Source: Dichetophora obliterata
Taxonomy: Eukaryota; Arthropoda; Insecta; Diptera; Sciomyzidae
Direction of reading: 5' to 3'
Assembly: GCA_963920525.1 (NCBI GenBank)
Contig: OY986435.1
Span: 300,388,208-300,452,207 of the forward strand
DNA: 64,000 nt
A model generated the notes under the pieces. That model was not told the DNA's origin. It did no database searches and worked only from the letters and a program-made list of their open reading frames with translations. Positions 42,964 through 55,850 of the stretch are shown here, one piece after another; the stretch's first letter is position 1, and every line of letters starts with the position of its first letter. The translations under genes were made by a program, and so were the position numbers.

Positions 42964-43095
42964 GATCGAAACTTACAAATTGCTTACGATTATCTTACAA
43001 CTATTTCTACAACTAGCATTGAATCAGAACGGTGCTTCTCATCAGCGGGTTATATTTGTAATAATATCCGAACAAAACTCTCCAATAAAAAATAA
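42964..43095 (+). pseudogene. hAT transposase C-terminal dimerisation fragment
   Basis: The frame reads LQIAYDYLTTISTTSIESER, CFSSAGYICNNIRTKLSNKK then a stop. The (T/S)S..SERCFS.AG.I....R..LS pattern is the hAT C-terminal dimerisation block, here with only about 44 residues. The rest of the transposase and the terminal repeats are missing. It differs in sequence from the hAT remnant at 55.85 kb. Confidence 0.75.
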
Positions 43096-43713
43096 AACAC
43101 GTTGATAAGATTTATGATTACTTTAAAAACAATTTAAGCAAAAAATTTAATTTTGAGAGGTCTTTGTATTTTATTTTTTTATATATTTTGTTCTTTAACC
43201 CTTTCAAAAGCTTTGCTAAACTAAGAACAAAACAAATTTATTAGGTAATATTCTTATCATTTAGGTCCTTAAAAGATGAAAACATAACTTTGATTTTAAG
43301 AAAGGAAAAATTTAACAAAGAAAAAATTATTTTGATCTTTCAACCTTAATATCTTTGTTTCTTAAACCCTCTTAATATTCTTACCATTAAAGTCAAGGAA
43401 GAAAAAAAAAATAAGTTTGATCTTAGTCGGTTCATTATTTCTTATAAAAAAGGCCGAAAAAAAATTTTGTTTTCTTTTCTTCGGCACGAAACCAAAAATC
43501 CAACTGACTTTTATGTCAAATATCTCCCTGAATTTATTTTTTATCATAGAGCCAAGCAATTTGATTTAAACAAAAGCTTTGCAAAATAAATATGACATAC
43601 AAAAATGACTATCTGATGTGTCCAATATATTGGGCAAACCCACTGAAAGGGTTATATTAATACAATTTGCTAGTCATTTATATAATTTAAGTTTTGTGTG
43701 TTTATTAACAATA

Positions 43714-44152
43714 AGGGTATTCACAATTGTGTGGTATATTTGTATTGTTTGTTCTTTTTTTTGCCATAGTTGAAAATCACAATTATGAGCACCCTTTAAA
43801 ATAGAATTTGTGGTTGGGAACCTCCCACTATAGCTTCCTGTTACAATGCAAATAAATTAACTATCCAGTTTGATATATTTTATTAATATATGGCACAAAA
43901 AAGTTTAACTTGCATTTTGAGCTTCTTCCATTTTTGCAATTAGAAAATAACTGGCAACCGATCAGTTGTTTATGGAGCCTTAAAAACCACGTTAGTTAAA
44001 CATATCATTGGGCTACTTGAAATGACCATGGTTTTGGTTTTTAGAGATTTCATGTAAGACAACAAAAAATATAAAAACCGCTTGGTAAAGTGTGGTATCA
44101 ATACCACGGGATTTTTTAACTACACTGCAAACAACGCAGTTGTGAATACCCT
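43714..44152. mobile_element. 439-bp MITE with AGGGTATTCACAA ends
   Basis: Left AGGGTATTCACAATTGTGTG and right the complement of AGGGTATTCACAACTGCGTT, flanked by TA (43712-43713 and 44153-44154). Interior is AT-rich and non-coding. The ends are related to those at 19994-20402. Confidence 0.7.
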
Positions 44153-44279
44153 TAATGTGTTTTGTTTTGTTTTTGTTACTTTGTAAATAAATTAACTTAC
44201 ATTTTTTAGTTTCAAGTCATACATAGCAAAAAATTATTTTAAAAACGTTTTAAATTATTTACTTCTTAAAATTTTCTTT

Positions 44280-44345
44280 CCCTAACTAATCCCGGGTTCC
44301 CGGGATTGAGATTTTCAATCCCGATAATCCCGGGATCGAGAAAAG
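44280..44345. repeat. Cluster of CCCGGGATT palindromes
   Basis: ATCCCGGGTTCCCGGGATTG, then CAATCCCGATAATCCCGGGA form overlapping palindromes. Unusual in this AT-rich context; possibly the end of a decayed DNA transposon. No partner end found. Confidence 0.45.
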
Positions 44346-44699
44346 CTTCCGGAATTGGACTCCCTAGTACCTACTCCTCTAAGAGAGTTGTACGGGAACC
44401 AGAAAAGTGGCACGGTGGAAACCCTACAGCACCTACTATGCACATGCCTCTCCCTACTTAGATCGAGACTCAAATACCTAGGCTCATCGACGTTCTTGTC
44501 ACTAAAATATTAAGCCAAAGTATCTCTGGAATCCCTCCTTAGATTTCCGAATTTAACGCAAATCTTCACAGACTTCAACTAAACACAAAGGTTAATTTCA
44601 CAAAGTTTCCGTCAGGAGGCATCCAGGTAAGCAGAAGCCTTAGCCTGTTTGCCAACAAATATTCGTTTTACAAAATCTATGTGATTTCAACCTATTTTT

Positions 44700-45290
44700 A
44701 ACCGACTTCAAAAAGGATGAGCTTCTCAAGTTGGTTGGATTTTTTTTTATGTATATACATCGATAACTCCTAAAGTACTTACGCGATTGCTGCAATTTTT
44801 TTCAACAGATAAAGACATTAGACGCAGAGGTGCCCGTTTAAAAAAGTGGGCGATATTCAACACAAGGGCGTGGCAATATATGAAAAACTCTGTGTATCGA
44901 ATAATATTAACACTAGAGTACTGAAATATAGTACAGGGTTAGTGACAATTATAAAAAAGTATGTTCAAAAAGTAGGCGTTATTCGATTAAGGGCGTGGCA
45001 ATATAAGAAAAACGCTGTACCTCGAATATATTGGCACTAAGGTACTGAAGTTAGGCACAGGGGTAGGCATAATTATGAAAAGATGCGGTCAATAAAGTGG
45101 GCGTTGTTGGACGAAAGGGCGTGGCAATATAAAAAATACTGTATCTCAGTTAATATTGACACTAGAGTACTGGAGATTGGTACAAGGGTAGGAAAAATTA
45201 TTACAAATTATATTTTTTTAATACATGCAATAACAATAGAGTTCAGCTACTACAGCTTTTCGCACTTTCTCCGCATTAGATCATCTTAAG
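44700..45290. repeat. Tandem repeat, about 126-bp unit, three copies
   Basis: GTGGGCGATATTCAACACAA, GTAGGCGTTATTCGATTAAG and GTGGGCGTTGTTGGACGAAA start units at 44846, 44972 and 45097, each followed by GGGCGTGGCAATAT and CACTARRGTACTGRA. The leader ACCGACTTCAAAAAGGATGA (about 44701) resembles phrases common at insect repeat borders. Class unknown. Confidence 0.65.
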
Positions 45291-45379
45291 AACCAGCCCA
45301 AAAAACATTAAAATATCTCAATGATATCGATAATAGTAACAAAGACATAATAACTAACCATGCGTTTACATAGATATAA

Positions 45380-47225
45380 TCATACATTAGTTTTCAATCT
45401 ACTTTTGAGTTGACCTTTCGATAAGTTAACATCAAAAAAGCTACAGTTGTAAACAAAGGTACTCATGCGATGTAAAGGAGCAGTAGCCATATAATTTGTT
45501 CTACTAAAAGGTAAGTAAATTAAATTGTTAGCATTTCTACTGCGCTTACGATTAGTGTTAAAAATTATAAGAGCTAGGAATTCTGGTGAATCGAATACAC
45601 CAGTTATGAGTTGGTGTAAATAGACGATATGTGCAGACTTCCTTCTCTCATTCAAAGATTGCATTTTTAATAGTTTTAAAGGATCCTCATAAGGAGGAAG
45701 GTTTAAAGTGTCAGTTGCACTTAAGCCCCTTAGAGCAAACCGAACAAAACGTTTTTGGATTCTCTTTATACGTTCAACATGTACATTGTAACTTGGGGAC
45801 CAAACTTGACTTGCATACTTAGGTATCTAAGTGAGGTCGCACAATTGCATAGTATAGCGTTGTAGTTGTGATAATGCTATTAAATTCTTTGGCCAGGCGT
45901 TTCATAAACCCGAGCATAGAAGATGCTTTTTTACAAATGTAATCAATATGAACGTTAAACGATAGCTTAGAATCCATGCATATACCAAGATCTTTGACAG
46001 CATCTACACGACTTAAAGCAGTATCTTTTATCTTATAATCAAAAATTAAATTGTTCCTTTTTTGTGAAAAGGTCATAGTTTGGCATTTATCTGGATTTAG
46101 TAACATATTATTTTTAGAACACCAAATTTCAAAAGATTTCAAATCAGACTGGAGCAGATCTGAACTGTCTTTAGCATCTATTGTTCTGTATATTTTCATA
46201 TCATCTGCATAGATAAGTAGATGAGAGTGTTTGATGATGTGGGTTACATCATTAATGGCTAAAATAAACAAAAGTGGACCAAGGTGGCTACTTTGAGGAA
46301 CACCTGATTCAGCAATTATTTCAGCTTGCAATACGCCTCGAAATCGTATTTGATAAGATCGATTGAATCCAGCTTGCAAAAAATTGTGGAAAACCCATTA
46401 ACTTTAGTTTAAATAGAATTAAGTTGTGTGGCAGTTTATCAAATGCTTTACTAAAATCAGTGTAAATACAGTCGACTTGGTTACCTGAATAAAATGAATT
46501 TAAGCAAAACGTTGTAAAATCAAGGAGATTAGACACAGTGGATCTGCCAGTAACAAATCCATGCTGACGAGTTGTTATAACCTTCCCACAGTGAATTTTC
46601 ACACGATCATACACAAGCCGCTCAAAAAGTTTTGGAATCGACGAGAGTTTCGCGATAGGCCTGTATTTGTTGATATCGTTCTTACAACCTTTTTTATAAA
46701 TAGGACTTATAAAAGATTTTTTCTAAAAAAGTGGAAAAATACTTTCGCTAATTGATTTATTGAATAACATGGACAGTGGTTGACTTAGAACGGAACCGCA
46801 TCGTGTTAACACTGCGGCAAGAATTCCGTCAGGTCCAGCATTAAAATCCTCGTCGATCAATCCAATATACTTTAAAATATCCTCTGAAGTAAAGGTTATA
46901 GAATCCAACGAAATCCTGGGTGTAGAGTTCATATATTCAAAGAACTCTTCATCAGGATTAAAAGAGTCCGAACAAAATGACTCTTTAAAAAGATTGGCAA
47001 ATAGACCACAAATTACGACATGATCGTCAGTAAATCCGTCAGAGGTTTTAAATGATGAAGGGAATCCATCAGATTTTTTTTTGTGCTTATGAAACCCCAG
47101 AATTTCTTCGGATCAGACAATATTCTCAGCTTAATACTGTCTAAATAATTTTGATATAAGGTAGCTGAACAATTTTCAAAATCCAGAAACAAACGCTTGT
47201 AGATTTCTAGATCATTCAAGTCTAA
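45380..47225 (-). pseudogene. 5'-truncated LINE, reverse transcriptase to C-terminus
   Basis: Reading leftward from about 47220: ILSDPKKFWGFISTKK, AGPDGILAAVL, a frameshift near 46735, YRPIAKLSSIPKLFERL, QHGFVTGRSTVSNLLDFTTF, YTDFSKAFDKLPHNLI, a frameshift near 46380, then SGVPQSSHLGPLLFILAIND, the catalytic YADD (near 46205), DLGICMDSKLSFNVHIDYIC, and further shifts to ASQVWSPSYNVHVERIQKRF and MQSLNERRKSAHIVYLHQLI. It ends at a stop near 45380. All reverse transcriptase blocks and the C-terminal region of a jockey-type ORF2 are present, but the endonuclease and ORF1 are lost to 5' truncation. It reverse-transcribed the element RNA at its insertion site. At least four frameshifts make it dead. 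It is related to the 56-58 kb LINE. Confidence 0.9.
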
Positions 47226-47459
47226 GCTACAGACATATTATTATTGTTATTATAACAAGATTTCCAATTTTATAATATATGTAAATAAATTATCAAATTT
47301 GACTTAGAATTAATGTGAAAGTAATTTAAAACTATTTTTTACTTTGTAGTGGTTTTGAAGTTGGTTTTTCTTTTTTTGTTAAGAAGTTTTTATGGTCTAA
47401 AGTTTTCTATAGGACCTTATTATTTATTATGTTAATTTTCTCGTATTTGAATAGAAATC

Positions 47460-47510
47460 TAAATGTTTGATAATTTAAATCATACTTGATTATAAATTAT
47501 CAAACATTTA
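47460..47510. repeat. Perfect 18-bp inverted repeat with 15-nt loop
   Basis: The arms TAAATGTTTGATAATTTA (47460-47477) and its exact complement (47493-47510) enclose a 15-nt loop. The right arm and downstream sequence match the tandem units at 944-1045. Confidence 0.8.
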
Positions 47511-47929
47511 AAATTTTTATTTAAATTATAGAAAATCACCATTTTAGTCTAATTGGTGTAAAAAAGATAACAGTCTAATTCTCCGCGGTTTACCTTTAGT
47601 TTTTTACAGGTGAAAATCGTTTTTTTGTCGGAGAACGCTCAGAAAAAGTTTTTCAAAAAATAGGTAAGTAAGAAAAACGGAAAAGGAGCACCCTTTCCAG
47701 ATTTTTCTCTAAGCAATGAAAAAAAACTACAGCGATATGTCAACACACCTGACAGTCAGACCTGGTTAATTGAATTCATTTTGAGTATATAATATAATTA
47801 AAAGGTATATAGTTATATGTATAGTTATACACCTAATAATTATATTTAACTGGGTCGAAGTTAAAATACCACCACAGGTTATATTCTTAGTTATGCATGG
47901 TTCGAATGTTTGATGACGTCACTTCGTTT

Positions 47930-48560
47930 AGAAGATAGGCGTGGTTTTCATCAAATTTAAAACTAGGTATAATTATCACTTGGCTTCTATTTGACCGACT
48001 AAATTGCAATTTTTCAAATAAGTAGAACTATTTTTACAATAAAGGCTACTTTATGTAGGAAGTTGCCGTGTTTTTTGTACTTTTTTGAAAAATGTATGGT
48101 AAATATTTAAAAACAAAGTTTATGTGCAAAATTTCAAGACATTACATTAGTTTGAGCGGTATTTAAAGAGATTTTTACCATTTTGTTAAAGTCACTGTGT
48201 ATGGGAGATAGGCGTGATTCCTATCCGATTTCGACAAATTTCACATATATAGTGAATATTTTGCTTCAAAGCTTATATGCAAAGCATAATTCACAGTCAC
48301 TACATAAGTTCTTCTGACATTTTAAGAGATTTTATTGTTTTGATAAAAAAACTTTGTATAGGTAGTTTTCTTCCGAGTTGGCTCATTCTTTTGTTAAGTA
48401 TATTAAATATAACCACATATACGAAAATGCAATACAATAGCTTTAAAATTTCGGCTGTAATCGTAGCGACGGATGGACATGATAAAATCGACTACGGACG
48501 TGATGCTGATCAAGAATATATATACTTTTTAAATACCTGCCAGGCCTCCTTATCAGCGTT
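47930..48560. repeat. Dispersed repeat related to 17630-18130
   Basis: GGCGTGGTTTTCATCAAATT, TATGGGAGATAGGCGTGATT, TCAAAGCTTATATGCAAAGC and TTTCGGCTGTAATCGTAGCG recur in the same order as in the 17.6-kb array. The units are more diverged here and the GACAGACGG tract is reduced to GACGGATGGACATG. Confidence 0.6.
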
Positions 48561-50690
48561 GCAAAGGAAGTGACAAGGTTAATTATGCGCCTTACGCAAT
48601 ATGCGTGGGGGAATAAAATCCCCCATTCAAATCAAACATTTTTTTATGTTATTATGAAAACATTAAGTTGATAAGAAATACAAAAATTTATTGAGACTGA
48701 GTAATTTGTCTCTTATCTAACTCAACACCGTTATGTTATTCTAGAAAGCAAGAAGACGGATGCAAGTTCTGCAGAAAGTTCAAGCAATCATATTGTTTTT
48801 TTCCACCGCATTGCGGACAACGATGACGTGTTAAGTTTTCCAATGAAATGATCGCAACGATCGCATAGCATTGCGAGTTGTGCCCTGAAAACTGGCTTTC
48901 TACCCGAATGATGACAATGTGACTCGATCATAATCAATTCTCACATCCTAACTCAGAATTCGTGTTGAGGCATCGCTCTCCTCGTGTCATTCTTTCTACA
49001 AAAGCAACGTTCTTGTCACCATAGCCACTTGGAAAGTATTTGTGATTAATGACCAATACCACTTCAGGCCTCGAATCCGAATTCGATAATTGTTCAAACT
49101 TTCAAAAAAATCCACACCTCCTTGAAATGTAAATATTTACAAAGCTAGCTTCAATTTTTCAAAGACAAACAAAAGCTCATATATTTATTTTGCTAATCAA
49201 AACCCCGTCTTGAGTCTTATTTTAATAGAGTTCCTTCAAATCAAAACATTTTTTCGCCTTCTCTCTAAGTTTGCTATTTTTAAGTTGCGCTTCTTTTAAA
49301 CTTTGAATGCTTTATGTGCATAGCCATATTTTTTTATTATAAGTATTTTTATTTAAAAAATCTGTATATTTGTCTGCTAGAGTGTAAACCATTTTGTATG
49401 CTCCATTCAATTTGGCGTAGCTTTTTGTGTATTCATGAAATGCAAGAAACACAAGTTGTGCATCTGCAAAATTCAGCGAAAGTAATGAAATGGAACGGAA
49501 ATCGATTTAGACGCACTCTTGTATGCATCTATTGTATGTTTTTGTGTTAGAGGAAATGAAAACGGAAATAAAATGCGGCTGATGAACACATTCAAACCAA
49601 TGGACGATGATAATGAATTCATGAATTCTCAAATACTTAAAATACAAAAAAAAATATGTTCCTGACCATTAAAACCTTTTAACTTTTAACATTTCAAAAT
49701 ATTTGAAAACTTTTCTATAGAATAAAAGAAAAAAGAAATAATTGCACAGAACTACGAAATCGACTTTTTTAAAAAAACCGAGGAGCTAAAATTGCTTTTA
49801 TTTTTCGCTAAAAGAATGTTAATGTTTTTGGTCGAAAATAGTAGTGTTACAAACATAAGGTTTTTGTTATATATTTTGAAAAAATCTAATTTATTTTTCG
49901 ATTCCTTTATGCTTTTCGTTGTCTTTTAACAAAATAACTAGTTATAAATTTCATTGAGGGGACAAAATTTTTGTCCTAGAAAAATTGTCCTTTCTTAATT
50001 AATTCCTAAAAAATAGCTTAAAAAAAGCGTTGAACGAATTTTTTCTAGTGTTGCCAAAATTTTGTAATTTTTTTGACTTTAAAATTAAAAAAATGCTTAA
50101 AATACATTAATAAATAATTCAAATTACAAAGATAAAAAATGCTTTTTAGTAAAAAAAGACTTAAAGAAAGCTTGTAGAAAAAAATAAAAAACATTTATAA
50201 ATGGAACTTATAAAATTCCTTATAAGTACTGGATTATTAGCAATACAATAAAACAACAAATCTGACATAATTTTTGAGCTCAACGATCCCATTTTACTTA
50301 AAGTATCAAATTTTATCGATATCTGACTACTTCTTCTATTTTTGTGCATTGTTTATGTGGTCATTTGTTCATATCAATCAGCTCTGCCTAATTAGCCAAC
50401 AAATGAATTCTTGACATAGGTCAATCCTGATTCTTGCCTGCTGTTGCAAGAACGTTATTTGTGTAGTTATGTTTCAAACAATATTTGTTAAGAAAAGTGG
50501 TCCGAAAGTGAATGAATTCCACATTTTTCGAAGGTGAAGAATTCAACCTCAATTATCTAATCTGAAAAGATTACAAAAGTTTTATTTTAACGCACAGTAA
50601 TGTGCGTAAAAATAATAACACAATCTTATTGTTAACATTTTAAATAAATATGAACACTAACTATTAAAAAGAATAAAGGGACTATTTAAT
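48561..50690. other. Unassigned DNA
   Basis: No gene found. On the minus strand 48720-48860 reads LTRHRCPQCGGKKQYDC, a possible CxxC remnant, but the frame is short and unsupported. Confidence 0.35.
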
Positions 50691-50691
50691 A

Positions 50692-50760
50692 GAATGTACG
50701 AATATTTTTTTTACTTATATCATTCGTAAAAATTTTACTAATAATTTTTTTTAAGTGTAG
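50692..50760. repeat. Miniature copy of the TACGAAT-motif element
   Basis: TGTACGAATATTTTTTTTAC, ATCATTCGTAAAAATTTTAC, TAATAATTTTTTTTAAGTGT. The same motif pair and terminal AAGTGTA as the 3560-4890 element, in about 70 bp. Confidence 0.5.
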
Positions 50761-50774
50761 CACAAGTAATATGA

Positions 50775-50940
50775 AGAAGTGAAACATAAGTAAAGAAGCA
50801 CATGCATTTCTGCGTGAAAAATAAAAACTTTTATCATCGCATTCGCGCGATATGTAGAGAAAAATTAATAACAAACAGCACAGTTTCTTTTAGAGCTAAT
50901 TGTGTGCATTACGAGCTGAGATTTTATCAAAGATTATGTT
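50775..50940. repeat. Direct repeat, left copy (partner 51690-51895)
   Basis: AAGCACATGCATTTCTGCGT, GCGCGATATGTAGAGAAAAA, TTAGAGCTAATTG and GAGCTGAGATTTTATCAAAG match the right copy. The right copy contains an extra 40-bp segment before the last block. The match ends near 50940, where the mariner fragment begins. Confidence 0.7.
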
Positions 50941-51335
50941 TAGAGACACGTAGAACGATCAATTCAAAATGGTACACATTCGTTTGTTTGCCAGAAGTTT
51001 TTCGTTAAAAAGGAAAACAAACAAGCGCCAAAGAATCATTCTCATAAAGACAATGCGAGCTCCTACACTTCTGCTCATACACAGGCGTTTTTTAGCACTC
51101 AAAACATCGAATTAATGTGTAATCTGCCGTACAGTCCTGATTTGGCACCCAAATGACTTCTTTTTGTTCCCACACATTAAGGACACTGCGTGTACAACGA
51201 TTTTCGGCACCAGAAAAAGCCGTTGATGTTTCATGTCAAGCGAAATGGGATACATGTAAGGACAAATGGTTCGAACTCATGCAAAAATGTATTAATCATA
51301 AAGGAGAATATTTCAAAAAACAATAAAGCTATTTT
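50940..51335 (+). pseudogene. Mariner transposase fragment, DD34D type
   Basis: Changing frames give TINSKWYTFVCLPEVFR, DNASSYTSAHTQAFLSTQN, IELMCNLPYSPDLAPK then TGA where the last catalytic Asp region (DFFLFP) should follow, and WFELMQKCINHKGEYFKKQ at the C-terminus (stop near 51326). The spacing between the DNASS Asp and the expected Asp is 34 residues, typical of classical mariners (DD34D, SETMAR-like). The N-terminal half and both terminal repeats are missing. It lies between two copies of a direct repeat. Confidence 0.8.
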
Positions 51336-51689
51336 ACACGAAAACAAATTCGTTTTCTACATTTATTCCAAATGAATAAATTTAAAATATCAATGACTAA
51401 GTCGGGATGTTATAAGAAACATATTACTTTCCAAAGTAATACATTACAAAAATACTAATCATCCAATCAAACAAAGTGCTATTTCAATGAAACTATTCAC
51501 AAAAGGACACAGCAGGTGAAAATGTTTGTCAGTGCAGTTAAAAAAGTATCTGTTTATGTGAATTAAGTATAATCCGAACGTATAACTTTTTGTTCTGTTC
51601 TAAACTGCCTGAATAAATCCCTCTCAACTTAGTTACTGAAATTTATTGAATTCGAACTCAGTTGTCTCTGAAAACGAGTAAAGTTATTG

Positions 51690-51895
51690 GCTCAAACGTA
51701 AGTAAAGATGCAAATGCATTTCTGCGTAAAAAATAAAAATATTTATCACTGCATTCCCGCGATGTGTAGAGAAAAATCAATAACAAACAGAACAGATCCT
51801 TTTAGAGCTAATTGAGTGCCTTTGCTGTAAAGATAGCTCGAGGTTTCTGTCAGCATCACGAGCTGAGATTTTATCAAAGAATATGTTTCTTATGA
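51690..51895. repeat. Direct repeat, right copy (partner 50775-50940)
   Basis: See the left copy. The copies start about 915 bp apart and flank the mariner fragment. Divergence looks similar throughout. Confidence 0.7.
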
Positions 51896-54689
51896 CAAGC
51901 TTATAAAAGGATGCGTAGTTCAGGAATATCACTTACCAAAGATATCAAATGTCAAGTAAGCTTTGTAAGCAATAGGAAGAATTTTTAAAACGCATCAAAG
52001 AAAAAAATAAAATCTAACGAATAGTCATTGACAGAAATGCCAAATTAGTTTCTTTTTTAGATTACTTCAGAATTGCTCATTATTATTAAGATTTTAGGAA
52101 AATATACGCTAAGAAATAAAATCACATCATAAAAATGTTACAGCATCAGTCGTAAGATATTTTAAGGCAGTATATAAAATAATTTATAGCTATGTCGTGC
52201 AAACTTTTACTACCCGTCTAAGTGGCATTGCGTCAGTCAGCGCATTTTTCTCAGTGGATCATTTGCAATTTTACTTTATTCAAATTTATCAATTGGAAAA
52301 GATATAATTTAATCAAGCACCCAGCAACCGGGTGGATAACTAAACTTCCACTTATCCATTTGTCCAGCTCGGTATGGTTGTTTGTAAGCTGGTGCGAAAA
52401 CTTAATTTGATTTGGAATTGCATCTCCTCCAAACTTTGTCTTGACTATAAATAAATTAAATGGCCTTCAGTTATGCTGCAGTGAAGTGATGGTTTTGCTA
52501 TCATTTTGCAAAAGTTTCAATATATTTGGTATTCATGCATAACTTAATTATTTTAGAGTAATGAAACTTTTAAAGTCAGTCTTAATTGTAATTAGCACAA
52601 GATGATCAGAAAAATAAAAAATTAGATTATTAATTCACAGCTTTATTGGGTACCATCGTTTATGCTAATAGGAATACTAAGTGGGGAAAAAAAGTTCTAA
52701 AGCAATGTGGAAAAAATAAATTGAAGAACAAAGTATGTTCTTGTTAGTGAATGTTCTCGAGTGGTTCGTTTCCAATAAGAACAAAATACGTTTTTCAAAT
52801 TTCTCCACTCATTGAAGATTTTCCTTAATCTTTGCCTCTAAATTACCCTGTTTGTTGTTAAATTTTAGTTTTGCTTTAAGACCGATTTTGTCAGATTTGG
52901 AGGAGTCCTCCGAGTACAACTGTGTCCTTGGATTGGCTATATTGGGTCAAAATGTTTGAAAACATATTTTTTCATTTTTTTATTATTTTTTAAAGAATTA
53001 ATTATTTTTTTTCAAATGGTCGATTTTGAGTAGTAAAAATATTTTACTAAATTTATTATTATCTTGATATTAACGCAGTGCTACGTTAAATTTTTGAGTC
53101 GATGCACTTTACGGCATTATTATATACTGTTCTCTGCGCTTCTTGCAGATACGATTCATATTGATTTGATATAGAATAAGCTCTTTTTAATGAACTTATG
53201 ATAAATATTCCTGCTACAGGATGTTGATAAAATTTGTTGTGTATGGATTAAATGTGCTTACTTCTCCACATATTTCAATGCGCTTACCAGCTTACTTCAT
53301 TAACAATTAATGTACCTGAATTAAGCGCGTTATCCAACTAATCTCACAGTGTTGATTAAAGACCTGTTGATACATAAATCATTGCATTTTAAACAACGTC
53401 ATGCCGCAATTGTGTTAACGCATTACGCTGACACAGTAAACTGCTCTTGAATTAGTGTATTTTTTTTTGCTGCGTTACCCACATTTATCGCAATTCAAAA
53501 AGTGGAATATTTTAGCTTTAATTTTACCAAACACATTTTACTGATTTGAGTTAATTGTTTCATATGAATAATAAGTTACCAAGTAAGTTTAACTTATTCA
53601 TTCCTAATGCAATAAACTCTGAATGTGGTAAAACACAGACTATCTGCCTCCTGGATACAAATGTATAAACTGACTTCTACTCTTCTTTCTTCCTTCTTCT
53701 TAGGTTTTTGAAGAAAACTCTTCAAATAGAATCTAATCAAAGTATCTAATCTTATCGAACATTGATTTTGTCTTATGTTATGTATAAATAAAACAGTCGA
53801 GTCGTGACTTCACATAGTTCAGAATTTTTATATAGCTTACGCAGTCAACTTTTACTAGACAAATTTGGCTAAAGTAATCTTCAGATATTGAAGCAAAAAA
53901 AATTGTAGTTGATTAGAACTTTTTTGTATGCTGATGGAGAGAATTGTTATAAAACGAAAGGACTAAACAAGCTTTCAACTGATTACGGATTACTCACTGC
54001 CTGATAGCAATAAGTTAAAAGATTATTTTGAAGGATAGCTTGTCCAATATAAGTGTTAATTCAAATCTTTATAATCTCACAATCTTGATGTTGCGCCTTA
54101 TACGTTTATGAAAACCCAATTTTTGAGATCTGCTCCACAAAGGAAGGTCTCTTTGATATCGGGTCTTATATGGTTTACAAAAGAATTTTAAAAAAATGAG
54201 AAATTTTAAATCTAAATACTCGAAACAATATCAATGAACACAGAAAATATGTGATTTTGGATGCTTCAGCTTAATAAAATCATACATGGCCACACTGCAC
54301 TAAACAGGGTTTCCCACGATGCAACTATTTAAAGGGGTAAAATGTCGAGTTGAAAAAAAATCATATGGGAGGGGGTATATTTTCACACTCTTTAGAGCTG
54401 CTGGATTAATTAATATTTCATGACTTTAATGTACATTACTGTTTTTAGCAGAAAAACTAAGGCACAGAAAACTTATTTTAAGAAATTATTTGGAAGAAAA
54501 TAAATTGACCTTTCTAACGATGTATCAACCAACTCAGCCGACTTATCCATTTCTGAGCTGAACTCGTGAGAAGATAAAATCAATCCGTAGAAAGTACTAA
54601 AATTCACGTTTGAGAGCAATTTTCTATATCGTAATAAGTAAAAAAAAAAGTTTTAGCATTAAATTTGTGATTTATTTAATTTTCTTTCT
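51896..54689. other. Unassigned AT-rich DNA
   Basis: No recognisable gene, RNA or transposon structure in 2.8 kb. Confidence 0.4.
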
Positions 54690-55423
54690 AATGACATAAA
54701 ATTCATAAACATATCTTACAAACGATTCGACATCAGCGACCCCTTAATACTGCAGTACATACACAAAGAGTATGAAGCAAAAAAACACATTTTTAGGGCA
54801 AACTCTATTGTCAAAAAACTTTTTGAGATTCTAACATCAGACTCAAAATCAGCCACCAGCGCATCTAAAAAGAGTATAAAGCCAAAAACAAATTTTTAGG
54901 GTCCACTCTAGTGTCAAACAAACTTCTTGAAATTCTTACATCAGGTTTTAAATCAGCAACCCCTTAATAATGCCAGCACATATCTATACAAATAGCATAA
55001 AACATAAAACACATTTTCAAAGTCCACCCTCATGTAAAAAAAAATGTTTAAACTTTTAACATAAGATTATAAATCAGTGACCAGCGCATCTACAAAGAGT
55101 ATTAAAGAAAAAAATCACATATTTAAGGAGCACTCTAGTGTCAAAAAAGTTTTTTAATCCTGACATAAGATTCGAAATCTGCTACCTCTTTAACTTTGCA
55201 TCACATACACAAAAAGTTTAAAGCAAAAAAACACATTTTTAGGATCCACCCTAGTGTAAAAAAGACTTTTTAAAATTCTGCAAAGAGAATAAAGCCAAAA
55301 AAATATCTTTTAGGTGTCTTTTAGGTGTCATCTTTCACGTCTTGAAATTCTTATTCTTACATCAGTTTGGAAATAAGCAACCCCTTTAAACTGCCAGCAC
55401 ATTTCTATACAAATAGTATATAA
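54690..55423. repeat. Satellite-like tandem array of alternating A and B monomers, left block
   Basis: Monomers of about 110-120 bp share CACATTTTTAGGGTCCACYC, TAGTGTCAAAAAAACTTTTT, GAAATTCTTACATCAG. Two types alternate: A has CGACCCCTTAATACTGC...CACATACACAAA (about 54735, 54953, 55175, 55375); B has CCAGCGCATCTAAAAAGAGT (about 54850, 55075, and a truncated one near 55280). The A-B dimer of about 225 bp is the real repeat unit. The array is cut at 55423 by a hAT element and resumes at 59540. Confidence 0.8.
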
Positions 55424-55850
55424 CATTGGCGTAGCAGGCGGGGGAAAAGGGGGCAGTTGTCCCCCGCTTATGTAGCTCGATAAACAATTTTAAGAAAAAA
55501 CTTCAAAAGTTATTAAAAATATCAATTTTTTTAAAACGATAATATTTTTGTATTGTATATTTTGCTCTTTTTTACCTCTTCTACATAAGCATGCTTTCGG
55601 ATAACCATTTTTTTTCTCTGTGTTAGCAAAAAGATAGAACAAAATGTAGAGTTCCTGCTGCAATTCCACCACATTAGTTTAAAAGCACCCTTAAGTATGT
55701 AGCTTAACGCTTCTTAATGCTTCTTAAACTAGATCTTTATGCAGATGACTTTTATGTGAGCGACCTCTACGCGCAACCTAAATTGCTAAAGCAATTGCCT
55801 GGCCAATTTTCAATTTTCGAAAAAATTCGAATACTGTAAAAAAACTATTA

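Noticed and set aside
42739..43095. One gene combining RNase H and hAT domains
   Set aside because: The RNase H scrap ends in a stop and the hAT piece is in a separate frame; they come from different element classes lying side by side.
48720..48860. CxxC zinc-finger remnant (minus strand)
   Set aside because: Only about 17 suggestive residues; no second Cys pair or neighbouring transposase motif.
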